From positions 166,816 to 209,780 of the forward strand of contig NZ_JARGOQ010000001.1 of assembly GCF_029233945.1 (NCBI RefSeq): a DNA stretch of 42,965 nt, in the 5' to 3' direction. Within the stretch, counting starts at the first letter, position 1; the number at the start of each line of letters is the position of its first letter. The notes under the pieces are model-generated. The model did not search any database, was not told the origin of the DNA, and saw only the letters and a list, made by a program, of their open reading frames with translations. Origin of the DNA: Sneathiella sp. GTDB taxonomy: Bacteria; Pseudomonadota; Alphaproteobacteria; Sneathiellales; Sneathiellaceae. Below are positions 18,301 through 26,466 of this stretch, one piece after another. A program made the translations under genes and the position numbers.

Positions 18301-20058
18301 ATGACGGGCGTAGGCGTGAACAAGTTCAAACTGGGTGTCGGCGGTTTTATTCTGATGGCGGCGCTGGGGGCCTGCGCGGCGAGCAGTGCATCAAGCGAGC
18401 GCCAATCCCTGCCCAATTCTTTTCAGGACGCTGGCGGCACAGCAGAGATATTCCCCTCGTCATATTTTGGCGAATATCTGGCGGGCCGTGAAGCCCTTCG
18501 TGAGCAAGACTCTACCGCTGCCCTCGAATATTTCGAAGATGCGTTGAGTGAGCGCGGCGATGACGGAATTCTCCTGAATATCGCGTTGCAGGCCGCGCTT
18601 TCCAAGGGAGATATAAAGCGGGCTATCTCACTGGCGCCGAAGGTAATTGAGCTGGATGACGATAGTTCAACAGCCTATCTTGTCATGGCCATCAATGCGC
18701 TTAGCCAGAAGAACTATACCCAGGCCCGAAGTAATCTTGAAAAAACGGCCGAGAATGGTTTCAACGTTCTGTTGAAGCCTTTGCTTATGTCTTGGATAAA
18801 GTTGGGGCAGGGAGATATCGACGGGGCGCTCGCTGAACTCAATGCTCTCGACAAATATAACGGTTTTGAGGCACTCAAGCAGTATCAGGCGGCGTTGCTA
18901 AGCGATGTCTCTGGCGACCAGAAACTGGCCGATCAAAACTATGAAGTGGCGCTTGCTGGGCCATCGGGCCGCGCCGTTCGTTTGGTGCAGTCGTATGGGT
19001 CCTATCTCGACCGTACGGGGCGGCGGAATGACGTCCAGAAGCTTTTTAACGACTATATCGAAAAATATCCCTTGAGCCCGACAATCCAGCTCGAACTCGC
19101 GGAACTGGATGCCGGTCGTCCGATCACACCGATCGCAAAAGACCCGATTGAAGGCGCGGCGGAAGCGCTTTACAGCGCGGCATCCATTATTGGACAGGAG
19201 CGGGCTGTCGGTGTTGCAGCGACATATATCTACTTCGCCCTTCAATTAAAGCCGGATTTCCCGATGGGGCGGATGCTGCTCGCGGAAACCGCCGAGGATC
19301 GTAATAAATGGCAGGAGGCGTTTGATCTTTACAGCGAGATCAGTCCCAATTCCGCCTATGGAAAGAATGCCCAGATCCGAACTGCTTGGGTTGCCTATCG
19401 GCTTGGCCGCACGGCAGAGGCGAAGGATCGGCTTGAGACAGTTGCCACCAGCTATCCGGAAGATATTGAGGCGCTGGTCGTTCTTGCGGATGTCAGCCGG
19501 GATTCAAAAGACTGGGAAGAGGCGGCGCGCAACTACGGTCGTGCCATTGAACGGCTTCCCGAACTTCAGGAACGGCATTGGTCGCTCTTCTATGCACGCG
19601 GAATTGCTTATGAGCAGTCCGAGCAGTGGTCGCTCGCGGAAGCCGATCTTTTGAAATCGCTGGAGCTTCGGCCTGATCATCCGCAGGTTCTCAACTATCT
19701 TGCGTATTCCTGGGTGGACCAGAATGAAAATCTGGAGCAGGCCAAGGATATGCTGATCAAGGCGGTCTCCCTCCGGCCACGGGATGGTTTTATCATCGAT
19801 AGCCTAGGGTGGCTCTATTACCGGCTCGGCGAGTTTGATGATGCGGTTGTTCAACTGGAAAAAGCCGTCTCGCTGGAGGCGGCGGACCCAACGATTACAG
19901 ATCACTTGGCCGATGCTTATTGGCGCGTTGGTCGCCGAGAAGAGGCGCGCTATCAGTGGCAGCGGGCGCTTTGGCTTGATCCGGCGGAAGATCAGATTCC
20001 AATCATCAGGGAAAAGCTGAAATCCGGCCTTAAGGATGATATCAAGGCTCAGAAATAG
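18301..20058 (+). CDS. TPR-repeat lipoprotein
   Basis: Tetratricopeptide-repeat protein (585 aa) probably anchored in the outer membrane. The N-terminus has a lipoprotein signal with lipobox LGAC (Cys25 from the ATG at 18301). A GTG five codons later would give a tighter signal sequence, and the ribosome site does not decide between them. Many helical repeats cover residues about 60-570; the last ones are clear TPRs (LNYLAYSWVDQNENLEQAKDML, SLGWLYYRLGEFDDAVVQLEKAV, DHLADAYWRVGRREEARYQWQRAL). It lies 124 bp after etfQO and 14 bp before ispE, a position I recognise in several alphaproteobacteria. Function is unknown beyond protein-protein scaffolding. Confidence 0.85.
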   Translation: MTGVGVNKFKLGVGGFILMAALGACAASSASSERQSLPNSFQDAGGTAEIFPSSYFGEYLAGREALREQDSTAALEYFEDALSERGDDGILLNIALQAALSKGDIKRAISLAPKVIELDDDSSTAYLVMAINALSQKNYTQARSNLEKTAENGFNVLLKPLLMSWIKLGQGDIDGALAELNALDKYNGFEALKQYQAALLSDVSGDQKLADQNYEVALAGPSGRAVRLVQSYGSYLDRTGRRNDVQKLFNDYIEKYPLSPTIQLELAELDAGRPITPIAKDPIEGAAEALYSAASIIGQERAVGVAATYIYFALQLKPDFPMGRMLLAETAEDRNKWQEAFDLYSEISPNSAYGKNAQIRTAWVAYRLGRTAEAKDRLETVATSYPEDIEALVVLADVSRDSKDWEEAARNYGRAIERLPELQERHWSLFYARGIAYEQSEQWSLAEADLLKSLELRPDHPQVLNYLAYSWVDQNENLEQAKDMLIKAVSLRPRDGFIIDSLGWLYYRLGEFDDAVVQLEKAVSLEAADPTITDHLADAYWRVGRREEARYQWQRALWLDPAEDQIPIIREKLKSGLKDDIKAQK

Positions 20059-20072
20059 ACTGGTGGGCCGCT

Positions 20073-20927
20073 ATGATTACCACCGCTGCCCGATCCAAGG
20101 TTAATCTTTTCCTGCATGTCACGGGTAAACGGGATGACGGCTATCACCTGCTCGAAAGCCTTGTGGTCTTCCCTGATTGGGGGGACAGAATAACCGTAAA
20201 AAGGAGCAAGGATCTTACGCTTGAAGTGACGGGCCACTTTGCTCATTCAATAGGTAGTACCGAAGAAAACCTTGTCCTGAAGGCCGCGCATTTATTGAAA
20301 TCCGAAAGCGGAGCTGATGCAGGCGCACATATGATCCTGGAGAAGAACTTACCTGTTGCTGCCGGGATCGGTGGCGGTTCTGCCGACGCGGCCGCTACTT
20401 TAAAAATCCTTAATACATTGTGGAACATAGACTTTTCTGATGAACGCCTGAGCCAGCTTGGGCTAACCCTCGGCGCGGATGTTCCTGTCTGCCTTTATGG
20501 AAGACCGGCAATTATGTCGGGCATTGGGGGGCAGGTTTCCGGACTCCAAAAATTCCCGAAATTTTATATTTTACTGGTTAATTCGAGAATTTCGGTTGCG
20601 ACGCGGGATGTGTTCAGTCGGCTGAAAACCCAGAAGGAAATATTCTCCCCAGTTGATCTTAATGAGCTAACAGCGCGGCAATTATTCACCGACCTCACCT
20701 CGATGCGAAACGATCTGGAGGCCCCCGCATTGGAAATCGCGCCTGTAATTGGCTCTATTCTTTCGATGATCAGGAAGCAGAAACATTGCCAACTCGCTCG
20801 AATGAGCGGAAGTGGCGCAACCTGCTTCGGATTATTCGAAGAAGAGGAAGCCGCAATGGCGGCGGCACGTGACATACAAGCGCATCGTCCCGAGTGGTGG
20901 GTGAAGGCGGCGGCTGTGGGACCATAG
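20073..20927 (+). CDS. ispE: 4-diphosphocytidyl-2-C-methyl-D-erythritol kinase
   Basis: GHMP-family kinase (284 aa) phosphorylating CDP-ME in the non-mevalonate (MEP) isoprenoid pathway. The N-terminus has the family pattern AARSKVNLFLHVTGKRDDGYHLLESL with active-site Lys9. The ATP-binding glycine loop is LPVAAGIGGGSADAAATL (93-110). LTLGADVPVCL carries the catalytic Asp, and RMSGSGATCFGLF is the C-terminal GHMP motif. Normal length. The ATG at 20073 is 14 bp past the stop of the TPR gene, so the two are likely one operon. It is followed by the tRNA-Gln gene with its own promoter. Confidence 0.96.
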   Translation: MITTAARSKVNLFLHVTGKRDDGYHLLESLVVFPDWGDRITVKRSKDLTLEVTGHFAHSIGSTEENLVLKAAHLLKSESGADAGAHMILEKNLPVAAGIGGGSADAAATLKILNTLWNIDFSDERLSQLGLTLGADVPVCLYGRPAIMSGIGGQVSGLQKFPKFYILLVNSRISVATRDVFSRLKTQKEIFSPVDLNELTARQLFTDLTSMRNDLEAPALEIAPVIGSILSMIRKQKHCQLARMSGSGATCFGLFEEEEAAMAAARDIQAHRPEWWVKAAAVGP

Positions 20928-20968
20928 TTCCAGGATTTGACCTTTTCCCCATTTTTTCAAAATTTGGC

Positions 20969-20997
20969 TTGAGGTTAGTCAGCCCTTTGGATAGAAA
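20969..20997 (+). promoter_or_regulatory. probable promoter of tRNA-Gln
   Basis: TTGAGG (20969-20974), 17-bp spacer and TAGAAA (20992-20997), each matching four of six consensus positions. The end of the -10 box is 12 bp before the first tRNA base, a spacing usual for tRNA genes. Confidence 0.5.
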
Positions 20998-21009
20998 GAG
21001 GCTCCTCAT

Positions 21010-21084
21010 TGGGGTGTAGCCAAGCGGTAAGGCAGCGGGTTTTGATCCCGTCACGCGCAGGTTCGAATCCTGCCACCCCAGCCA
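21010..21084 (+). tRNA. tRNA-Gln (anticodon TTG)
   Basis: Cloverleaf gene of 75 bases including an encoded CCA. The acceptor stem TGGGGTG pairs with CACCCCA (21074-21080), the discriminator is G, and CCA ends at 21084. The anticodon stem GCGGG/CCCGT encloses the loop TTTTGAT, with anticodon TTG at 21042-21044 reading CAA and CAG. The T arm contains GGTTCGAATCC. It lies between ispE and the convergent PAS_5 gene. I see no adjacent integrase or duplicated 3' end, so there is no sign that it serves as an integration site. Confidence 0.97.
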
Positions 21085-21100
21085 ATCCCTTCGCGGAGCC

Positions 21101-21652
21101 TTAGGGCACGGATTGTGTGTCTGGGGAAGCGTGAGACGTTGCTTCGGTTGCTTGCCAGTCGAGAATAAAAGTCGTTCCGGGCGAGGGGAGGCTCGCATCC
21201 ATATGCGTCAAATCGACCGCACTCAATATCACGGTCATATTTCCATCTGTGTCTCCGAGTGGAAAAGCGACCACGTCGACAGTTACCCAAGATCTATCAA
21301 CAAATTGAATCTGTTCCCGGACCGCAATGGGCTGCTTGGTTGATGCGCAGTTCCTGAACAACCACAGAATATCATCTGTCTTGTCGCCGTAGAGGTCTTC
21401 ATCCAGCCATTTGCCGGTTGCGTCTCGCCCCGCGAGTTCCGTGATCCTGGTCCCCAAAAGGCGATATCGAAACCGCAGCGGATCCTGAACGACATCGGCG
21501 AGCAGGACATAGGGTAAATGGCGCGCTATGGCCGCCGGGTTGAATTCCTGCTTCAAAGGCATCAACCTGTTCTTCTTCAGTTCCAGCCAATAATCCCGTA
21601 TTTCCACAAGGGTTTCGGAAGACATCGGTAGGTCTGTCTCTCGTCGGTCCAT
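21101..21652 (-). CDS. PAS_5-domain protein
   Basis: A 183-aa protein of the PAS_5 (DUF1488-like alphaproteobacterial PAS) type. The core reads RDYWLELKKNRLMP, AIARHLPYVLLADVV, FRYRLLGTRITELAGRDATGKWLDE and FPLGDTDGNMTVILSAVDL. These correspond to the conserved W/P helix and the beta strands of this family. There is no output domain and no membrane segment, so it is a stand-alone cytoplasmic sensor-like protein with unknown ligand. ATG at 21652; an alternative ATG lies nine codons later. It is 26 bp downstream of the second FecR-domain gene and probably shares its transcript. Convergent with the tRNA gene. Confidence 0.75.
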   Translation of the reverse strand: MDRRETDLPMSSETLVEIRDYWLELKKNRLMPLKQEFNPAAIARHLPYVLLADVVQDPLRFRYRLLGTRITELAGRDATGKWLDEDLYGDKTDDILWLFRNCASTKQPIAVREQIQFVDRSWVTVDVVAFPLGDTDGNMTVILSAVDLTHMDASLPSPGTTFILDWQATEATSHASPDTQSVP

Positions 21653-21678
21653 CTCGCGCTCAAAGGGGAAATGCTCCC

Positions 21679-22314
21679 CTACCTAAAAGTCACAGTTGCA
21701 AGTGCAGCCTGGGCACGTGAAGCGCCCCAAACGGTAACCTCTCCCGGCACTTTATCAATGCCGTCGAGATCTACACCGGTTCCCGGGGTGCTTACTATCC
21801 GTCCGCCTTCGGCGTTGAAGATAACAATTACCCCCTCAAACAGGAATACACCATAAGTTCCCTGTGATGGTCCACCCCAAAAATCAGTCCCGCGCACGCC
21901 AATAGTTCCGGCGCTGCTTTTTATTTCGACGCGTTTGTCTTTCAACTGGCCGATTTTTCCGGTGATAAACCGAAACGGGCCTTGGAGAGCGCTGATAATT
22001 GCCGTTCCGATATTGTTGCCAGGATCGTATAAATATTCGTCAATTTCTATGCGGGCGTTCTCACCGATAAGCAGCGTTGTCCCGTCCGTGAAGGTAATTT
22101 CAATGCGGGCCATGTTTTCCGAATTGATTTCGTCGCTTTCCCGTATCACTGACCCGACTTCCATGGGAATTGTCTGGCCCTCTCTGATTATCTTCGCATC
22201 GCTTTGAAGGCGGGTGACCGTGCCGACGTCAGGATTGGCGGCAATGCCGTTCTCCGCGAATGCAAAGACAAGCCCCGCCGCCAAAGACAATACCACAACC
22301 AGATTCTTGAACAT
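21679..22314 (-). CDS. secreted FecR-domain protein (copy 1)
   Basis: Exported 211-aa protein. Residues 1-25 form a Sec signal peptide (likely cut at GIA-AN). The body matches the FecR domain: VTRLQSDAKIIREGQTIPMEVGSVIRESDEI, ARIEITFTDGTTLLIGENARIEIDEYLYDP, FRFITGKIG and IKSSAGTIGVRGTDFWGGPSQGTYGVFLFEGVIVI. The protein ends in the conserved tail PGEVTVWGASRAQAAL. Unlike FecR itself it has no transmembrane helix for sigma-factor control, and no sigma factor or TonB receptor is nearby. It is a clear paralogue of the next gene. ATG at 22314 is preceded by GGAGAG. Role unknown; a periplasmic or surface structural or sensing part is possible. Confidence 0.82.
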   Translation of the reverse strand: MFKNLVVVLSLAAGLVFAFAENGIAANPDVGTVTRLQSDAKIIREGQTIPMEVGSVIRESDEINSENMARIEITFTDGTTLLIGENARIEIDEYLYDPGNNIGTAIISALQGPFRFITGKIGQLKDKRVEIKSSAGTIGVRGTDFWGGPSQGTYGVFLFEGVIVIFNAEGGRIVSTPGTGVDLDGIDKVPGEVTVWGASRAQAALATVTFR

Positions 22315-22486
22315 ACCGCTCTCCTACATCTTGTATATTGGGCCATGAGTGTTTTCTGATCGCGTTTTAAATGCGATAGACCGCCCCAGTGATGTTTTTA
22401 CGATGCGACTGTGCGAAAAGATCACCTCACCCCGAAATTTTATGTTGTGAGAGGTTGGAAATAAAGGATTCTTTGGCGGCGGCTAG

Positions 22487-23116
22487 CTAAAAAGCAACAT
22501 CAGCCAGAGCCTCTTGTGCGCGCCCGGCACCCCATACCGTTACCTCCCCAGGCGGTGCGCTATTGCCTGTCAGATTGACGCCGGTCCCCGGGGTTGTGAG
22601 GATGCGTTGGCCCAACGGATTGGTGACCGAGATCGACCCATCCAGTAAGAGGACGCCGTATACGCCCCGTGACGGGCCAGCCCAGAAATCCGTGCCGCGA
22701 ACGCCGACGATGCCAAAAGGACTCTGAACGACGACCTGCGGCTGCAAGACTTTTCCGATACGTCCCGTAATGAAGCGAAAAGGCCCTTGCAACGCCCGCA
22801 GGATTGCGATGCCGATATTTTCATCGGGGTCGAACAGAAATTCGTCGATAATAATATGGCAATCTGCGCCAATATTCAGCTTTGTGCCATCATTGAAAAT
22901 AATTTCAACCCGGGCGTTTTCTCCCGATTTTATTTCATCAAACTTCCTCAGCTTATGGCCGACTTGAATATTTATCTGTTGTCCTTGCCGAATGACGGCA
23001 GCGGCGTTTCTAAGCCGTGAAACTGTTGCGACGTCGTCATCCTCAGCCAAGGCGGGAGAAAGCGTGAAAGCCGCGCAGGCAACCAAAATACAGATAGCTA
23101 ACAGGTGTTTGAGCAT
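22487..23116 (-). CDS. secreted FecR-domain protein (copy 2)
   Basis: Exported 209-aa paralogue of the neighbouring FecR-domain protein. A signal peptide (MLKHLLAICILVACAAF, cut near ALA-ED) precedes the same domain order: VSRLRNAAAVIRQGQQINIQVGHKLRKFDEI, VEIIFNDGTKLNIGADCHIIIDEFLFDP, RALQGPFRFITGRIG, VGVRGTDFWAGPSRGVYGVLLLDGSI and the tail PGEVTVWGAGRAQEAL. The segments ALQGPFRFITG and VRGTDFW are almost identical between the copies, showing tandem duplication followed by divergence. It lies 80 bp downstream of the PfkB kinase and 172 bp upstream of copy 1, leaving room for a promoter between the copies. Confidence 0.82.
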   Translation of the reverse strand: MLKHLLAICILVACAAFTLSPALAEDDDVATVSRLRNAAAVIRQGQQINIQVGHKLRKFDEIKSGENARVEIIFNDGTKLNIGADCHIIIDEFLFDPDENIGIAILRALQGPFRFITGRIGKVLQPQVVVQSPFGIVGVRGTDFWAGPSRGVYGVLLLDGSISVTNPLGQRILTTPGTGVNLTGNSAPPGEVTVWGAGRAQEALADVAF

Positions 23117-23196
23117 GGGGATGACGTCCTTTTGTTCGGCTTAAATGTAAATCAAGAAACAAAAAGCTACCATGCAATTCACAGTCATTTGTGAGA

Positions 23197-24255
23197 TCAG
23201 GCACAAATGGCAGCATCTATCTCGGCTTTCCTGAGCAATCCACTTTGCGTATCTGGTGCCGCGATAACAGAGAGGGCGTTTGCCGTCGCCGCCTTAAGGC
23301 AGAGGTCTAAATCAGCATCAATTGCGGCATAAGCAGAGAACGTTGTGGCAAAGGCATCGCCGGCGCCCGCTGTATTGCTGACCTCGGATTTACCTGCTGG
23401 ATGAAAGCGAATGCCGTTCGGTGTTCCCGCGTAAGCTCCCTCTGCACCGTTGGTTACAAGGACAATTCTTGGCCCGATCCTGCACACTTCCCGAACAAAA
23501 CTCTCAAACGTGCGTCCTCCCAAGCCTTTTTCGAGCAGGATGGGTTCCTTTCCGGTTGGTTTTTTGTCTGCCATCGGCTGTCCCTTTGGCAACAGGGTGA
23601 GCGCGAGTTGTTCCGCCTCCACCGCATTGATAGAGAGCAGATCGACATGGGAGAGCGCCTCAATAATATCGCCGGACCAGTATGTAATCTGGCGGATGCC
23701 GGGGTTTGTGGCGACAAAGGCGCCCGCTTCTTTTGCGAGGCGGGCAATTTTTGTCAGGCACGCGGCGGAGTTGCCGGACAGGCTGGCGATATAAACAAGG
23801 TCGTGATTCTGAAAGAGCTCCGGGCCAATTTCATCCTCGCAGAAGGCAATGTTGGCACCGCGGTTTGTGAAGATGGTAGGATTTCGAACATGCGACATAA
23901 CCATGATCGCCTGACCCGTAGGCAAAGCGCCATCTTCTATCATCAGATCAGTATTGATCTTTTCCGAGGTCAGTATGTCCCTGATTTTCTCTCCTTCAAG
24001 ATCTTTTCCCACGCGCAGGAGAGAGGTTGTCTGGCACCCAAGCCGGGCCAGAGCGACGGCAGAATTAGTCCCACCACCGCCAACGGAAGATTTAATGGAA
24101 CTCACATCTATCTTTCGCCCCTCCTCAAGCAAGAGAAAAGACGACGTAGCGTTATGCATGGTCATCCGTTCGATATCCTGGTCATCAACAGAGGCGATGA
24201 CATCGATGGTTGCCGAACCGACCGTCAATGCGTTCAACTGAGAGAATGTTTTCAT
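23197..24255 (-). CDS. PfkB-family carbohydrate/nucleoside kinase
   Basis: Ribokinase-fold kinase (352 aa). The start is ATG 24255 (MKTFSQLNALTVGSATIDV). The N-terminal GGGGTNSAVALARLG is the first PfkB signature, and NTAGAGDAFATTF (294-306) the second, with catalytic base Asp300. A segment ILLEKGLGGRTFESFVREVC is an insertion I cannot place. The substrate (sugar, nucleoside or other) cannot be read from the sequence, and no sugar transporter or isomerase lies beside it to help. It is the first gene of a minus-strand set with the FecR-domain and PAS_5 genes; divergent from the acyl-CoA synthetase gene across a 269-bp gap in which I could not identify a firm promoter. Confidence 0.85.
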   Translation of the reverse strand: MKTFSQLNALTVGSATIDVIASVDDQDIERMTMHNATSSFLLLEEGRKIDVSSIKSSVGGGGTNSAVALARLGCQTTSLLRVGKDLEGEKIRDILTSEKINTDLMIEDGALPTGQAIMVMSHVRNPTIFTNRGANIAFCEDEIGPELFQNHDLVYIASLSGNSAACLTKIARLAKEAGAFVATNPGIRQITYWSGDIIEALSHVDLLSINAVEAEQLALTLLPKGQPMADKKPTGKEPILLEKGLGGRTFESFVREVCRIGPRIVLVTNGAEGAYAGTPNGIRFHPAGKSEVSNTAGAGDAFATTFSAYAAIDADLDLCLKAATANALSVIAAPDTQSGLLRKAEIDAAICA

Positions 24256-24524
24256 ACTACTTGCTCTAGGCCTTGCCATTTTTCCGCAAAGTAGCGGCTA
24301 TTGTGAAGGGCGCCCTGCCAATGTAGCCTGTTTTGATCAATAAGACACCTTTCGGTGCTGCGGGCGAGGATAAATCCTGACCCCGCATATTGCACAGGCT
24401 TGGGTGCATGGGCAGTAATTTTTGATTGTATCTTGCCTTGTATCTGGCATCATGAAGATTAAAAGAAGGATGGCTCAACGTCCTCGCAAGAATAAAACTA
24501 ACAGGTGATTATGGGAGAAGAAGA

Positions 24525-26411
24525 ATGGTGGAAACCATCAACAAGTTCAATTTGCCGTTTGCCAGCCTCGCGGATGTTGAAGAGTTTGAGAAAACGCCTA
24601 TTGAGAAATGGGTGCCGTTTCAGAATGTGTATGATGTTTTCTGCGCGGCGGTCGAACAATATGCCGAAAAACCGGCTCTGATCGCGTTGCCGCCCGGGGA
24701 TCCGATGGGCGATGGCAAGGTAATTACCTACCGTGAATTACTCGCCAGGGTCAATCAGACTGCCAATCTGTTTCTCTCTGCAGGGCTCGCAAAAGGGGAA
24801 ACGGTCACCTATCTCATTCCGCTCTGTCCGCAAGCTTATTTCACCATGCTTGGTGCGGAGGCTGTTGGAACGGTGAATGCCGTGAATCCGCTGCTGGAGC
24901 CCGAGCATATCCTTGGTATAGCGGAGGCAGCAAACGCCACCATTCTAATCGCGACGGGGCAGGCCTTGAGCCCGGAACTCTGGGAAAAGGCCGCCTATGT
25001 CATTGAGAGAATGCCCAACCTGAAGGCGGTCTATGTCCTTGGCGGCGGCGCTGAATGCGATGGAGAGAAAATCTTTCCCTTGGACGAAATGATCGCGAAG
25101 CAGGATGCCAGCGCCATTAACGGCCCCCGAAATGAGGCGCCGGATGATGTTATCGGTTATTATCATACAGGCGGTACAACCGGCGTTCCAAAACTCGCGC
25201 CTCATACAAACAGGATGCAGCTCTCCCAGATCGCGATGAGCGGTTTTGGTCTTGGCTATTCGGAGGCGGATTGCCTGCTGGCCGGACTTCCCATGTTTCA
25301 TATCAGCGGGTCAATTGTTGTTGGTTTGGTGCCCATGATAAACGGCGCGACATTGGTGATTAGTAGTCCTCTTGGATTTCGTGATCCGCTAATTATTGGC
25401 AATTACTGGCGTCTCGTCGAAAAATACGGCATCACGGTTCTTGGCGGTGTGCCGACGATGATGTCCGCATTGTTAAACGTTCCGATCGGCGACGCGGATA
25501 TCAGTACACTTCGGGCGGGCCTGACCGGTGGATCCGCGGCCCCGGTTGAGGTGCTGAAAGCGATTAGCGATCTTTCCGGCGTGCCAATGCTTGAAGGATA
25601 TGGCATGACGGAGGTGACCTGCTTTACCACAATGCAGCCGCAAGGTGGTGAGGCGCGGTTTGGCTCAGTGGGCTTGCGGTTCCCCTTCGTCGAGGTTGAG
25701 GCTGCTCATATCGATGAGGGCGGGAACATCACCCGGTTTGCCGACCCGGAGGAAATCGGTGAGATAATCATGAAGGGCATTTGTGTAACGCCAGGCTATG
25801 TCCAGTCGGACTATAACGCGACGGCCTTTACAGCGGACGGCTGGCTCCGCTCCGGTGATCTTGGGCGTATTGATGCGGAGGGCTATATCTGGCTCACCGG
25901 ACGTGCGAAGGATATTATCATCCGAAGTGGTCATAATATCGATCCGTCCATCATCGAGGAGGCACTGCACGAGCATCCCGCCGTTGAGCTTGCCGCAGCG
26001 GTTGGCAGACCGGATAGCTATGCTGGCGAGATTCCCGTGGCCTATGTTCAATTGAAACCGGATGCGAAGGTAACGCCGGATGAGCTGAAGGATTTTGCCC
26101 GGGAGAGAATTCCGGAGCGCGCGGCCAATCCTGCCGATCTCACGATAATTGAGGAAATGCCGCTTACCGGGGTCGGGAAGATATTCAAGCCGACATTGCG
26201 CCATGATGCAGCCGTGAAGGTGTTCTCGGCTGAATTGGAGCCATTTAACGCGAACGGTGCTTCAATCGCGGTCAATGTCGATAACCATCCTGTGCATGGC
26301 AGTGTGGCGACGATCACTGTAACCGGTGGTGACAAGGCAACTCTTGGCGGCCAGATAGCGGAGAAACTGGGGCCCTATACGCTCCGTCATGAAGTGGTTT
26401 GGAGGGAGTGA
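24525..26411 (+). CDS. acyl-CoA synthetase (AMP-forming) with C-terminal extension
   Basis: ANL-superfamily enzyme (628 aa) that would activate a carboxylic acid to its CoA thioester through an acyl-adenylate. The P-loop is YYHTGGTTGVPK (212-223). The A5 motif is GYGMTEVT, the hinge motif is GRAKDIIIRSGHNIDP, and the A10 lysine lies in TGVGKIFKPTLR. After A10 there are about 65 further residues (VFSAELEPFNANGASI...TLRHEVVWRE) not found in short acyl-CoA synthetases. ATG at 24525 with GGGAGAAGAAG just upstream. It opens the plus-strand cluster and is 55 bp ahead of the acyl-CoA dehydrogenase. The substrate is not predictable; no fatty-acid-specific motif was recognised. Confidence 0.9.
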   Translation: MVETINKFNLPFASLADVEEFEKTPIEKWVPFQNVYDVFCAAVEQYAEKPALIALPPGDPMGDGKVITYRELLARVNQTANLFLSAGLAKGETVTYLIPLCPQAYFTMLGAEAVGTVNAVNPLLEPEHILGIAEAANATILIATGQALSPELWEKAAYVIERMPNLKAVYVLGGGAECDGEKIFPLDEMIAKQDASAINGPRNEAPDDVIGYYHTGGTTGVPKLAPHTNRMQLSQIAMSGFGLGYSEADCLLAGLPMFHISGSIVVGLVPMINGATLVISSPLGFRDPLIIGNYWRLVEKYGITVLGGVPTMMSALLNVPIGDADISTLRAGLTGGSAAPVEVLKAISDLSGVPMLEGYGMTEVTCFTTMQPQGGEARFGSVGLRFPFVEVEAAHIDEGGNITRFADPEEIGEIIMKGICVTPGYVQSDYNATAFTADGWLRSGDLGRIDAEGYIWLTGRAKDIIIRSGHNIDPSIIEEALHEHPAVELAAAVGRPDSYAGEIPVAYVQLKPDAKVTPDELKDFARERIPERAANPADLTIIEEMPLTGVGKIFKPTLRHDAAVKVFSAELEPFNANGASIAVNVDNHPVHGSVATITVTGGDKATLGGQIAEKLGPYTLRHEVVWRE

Positions 26412-26466
26412 TGCCCTGCCCCATATAATGAGGACCATCTGGCTTTCTTAAGAAAGGAACTTCGTT

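Noticed and set aside
21010-21084. tRNA-Gln as an integration site of a mobile element
   Set aside because: No integrase, no repeated tRNA 3' end and no change in gene character next to it.
22315-22486. Imperfect inverted repeat (CCTCTCAC...GTGAGG) between the FecR-domain genes
   Set aside because: Pairs over only about seven bases with a bulge and has no T run.
21679-23116. FecR-type sigma-factor signalling system
   Set aside because: No sigma factor, no membrane-spanning FecR segment and no TonB-dependent receptor in the vicinity.
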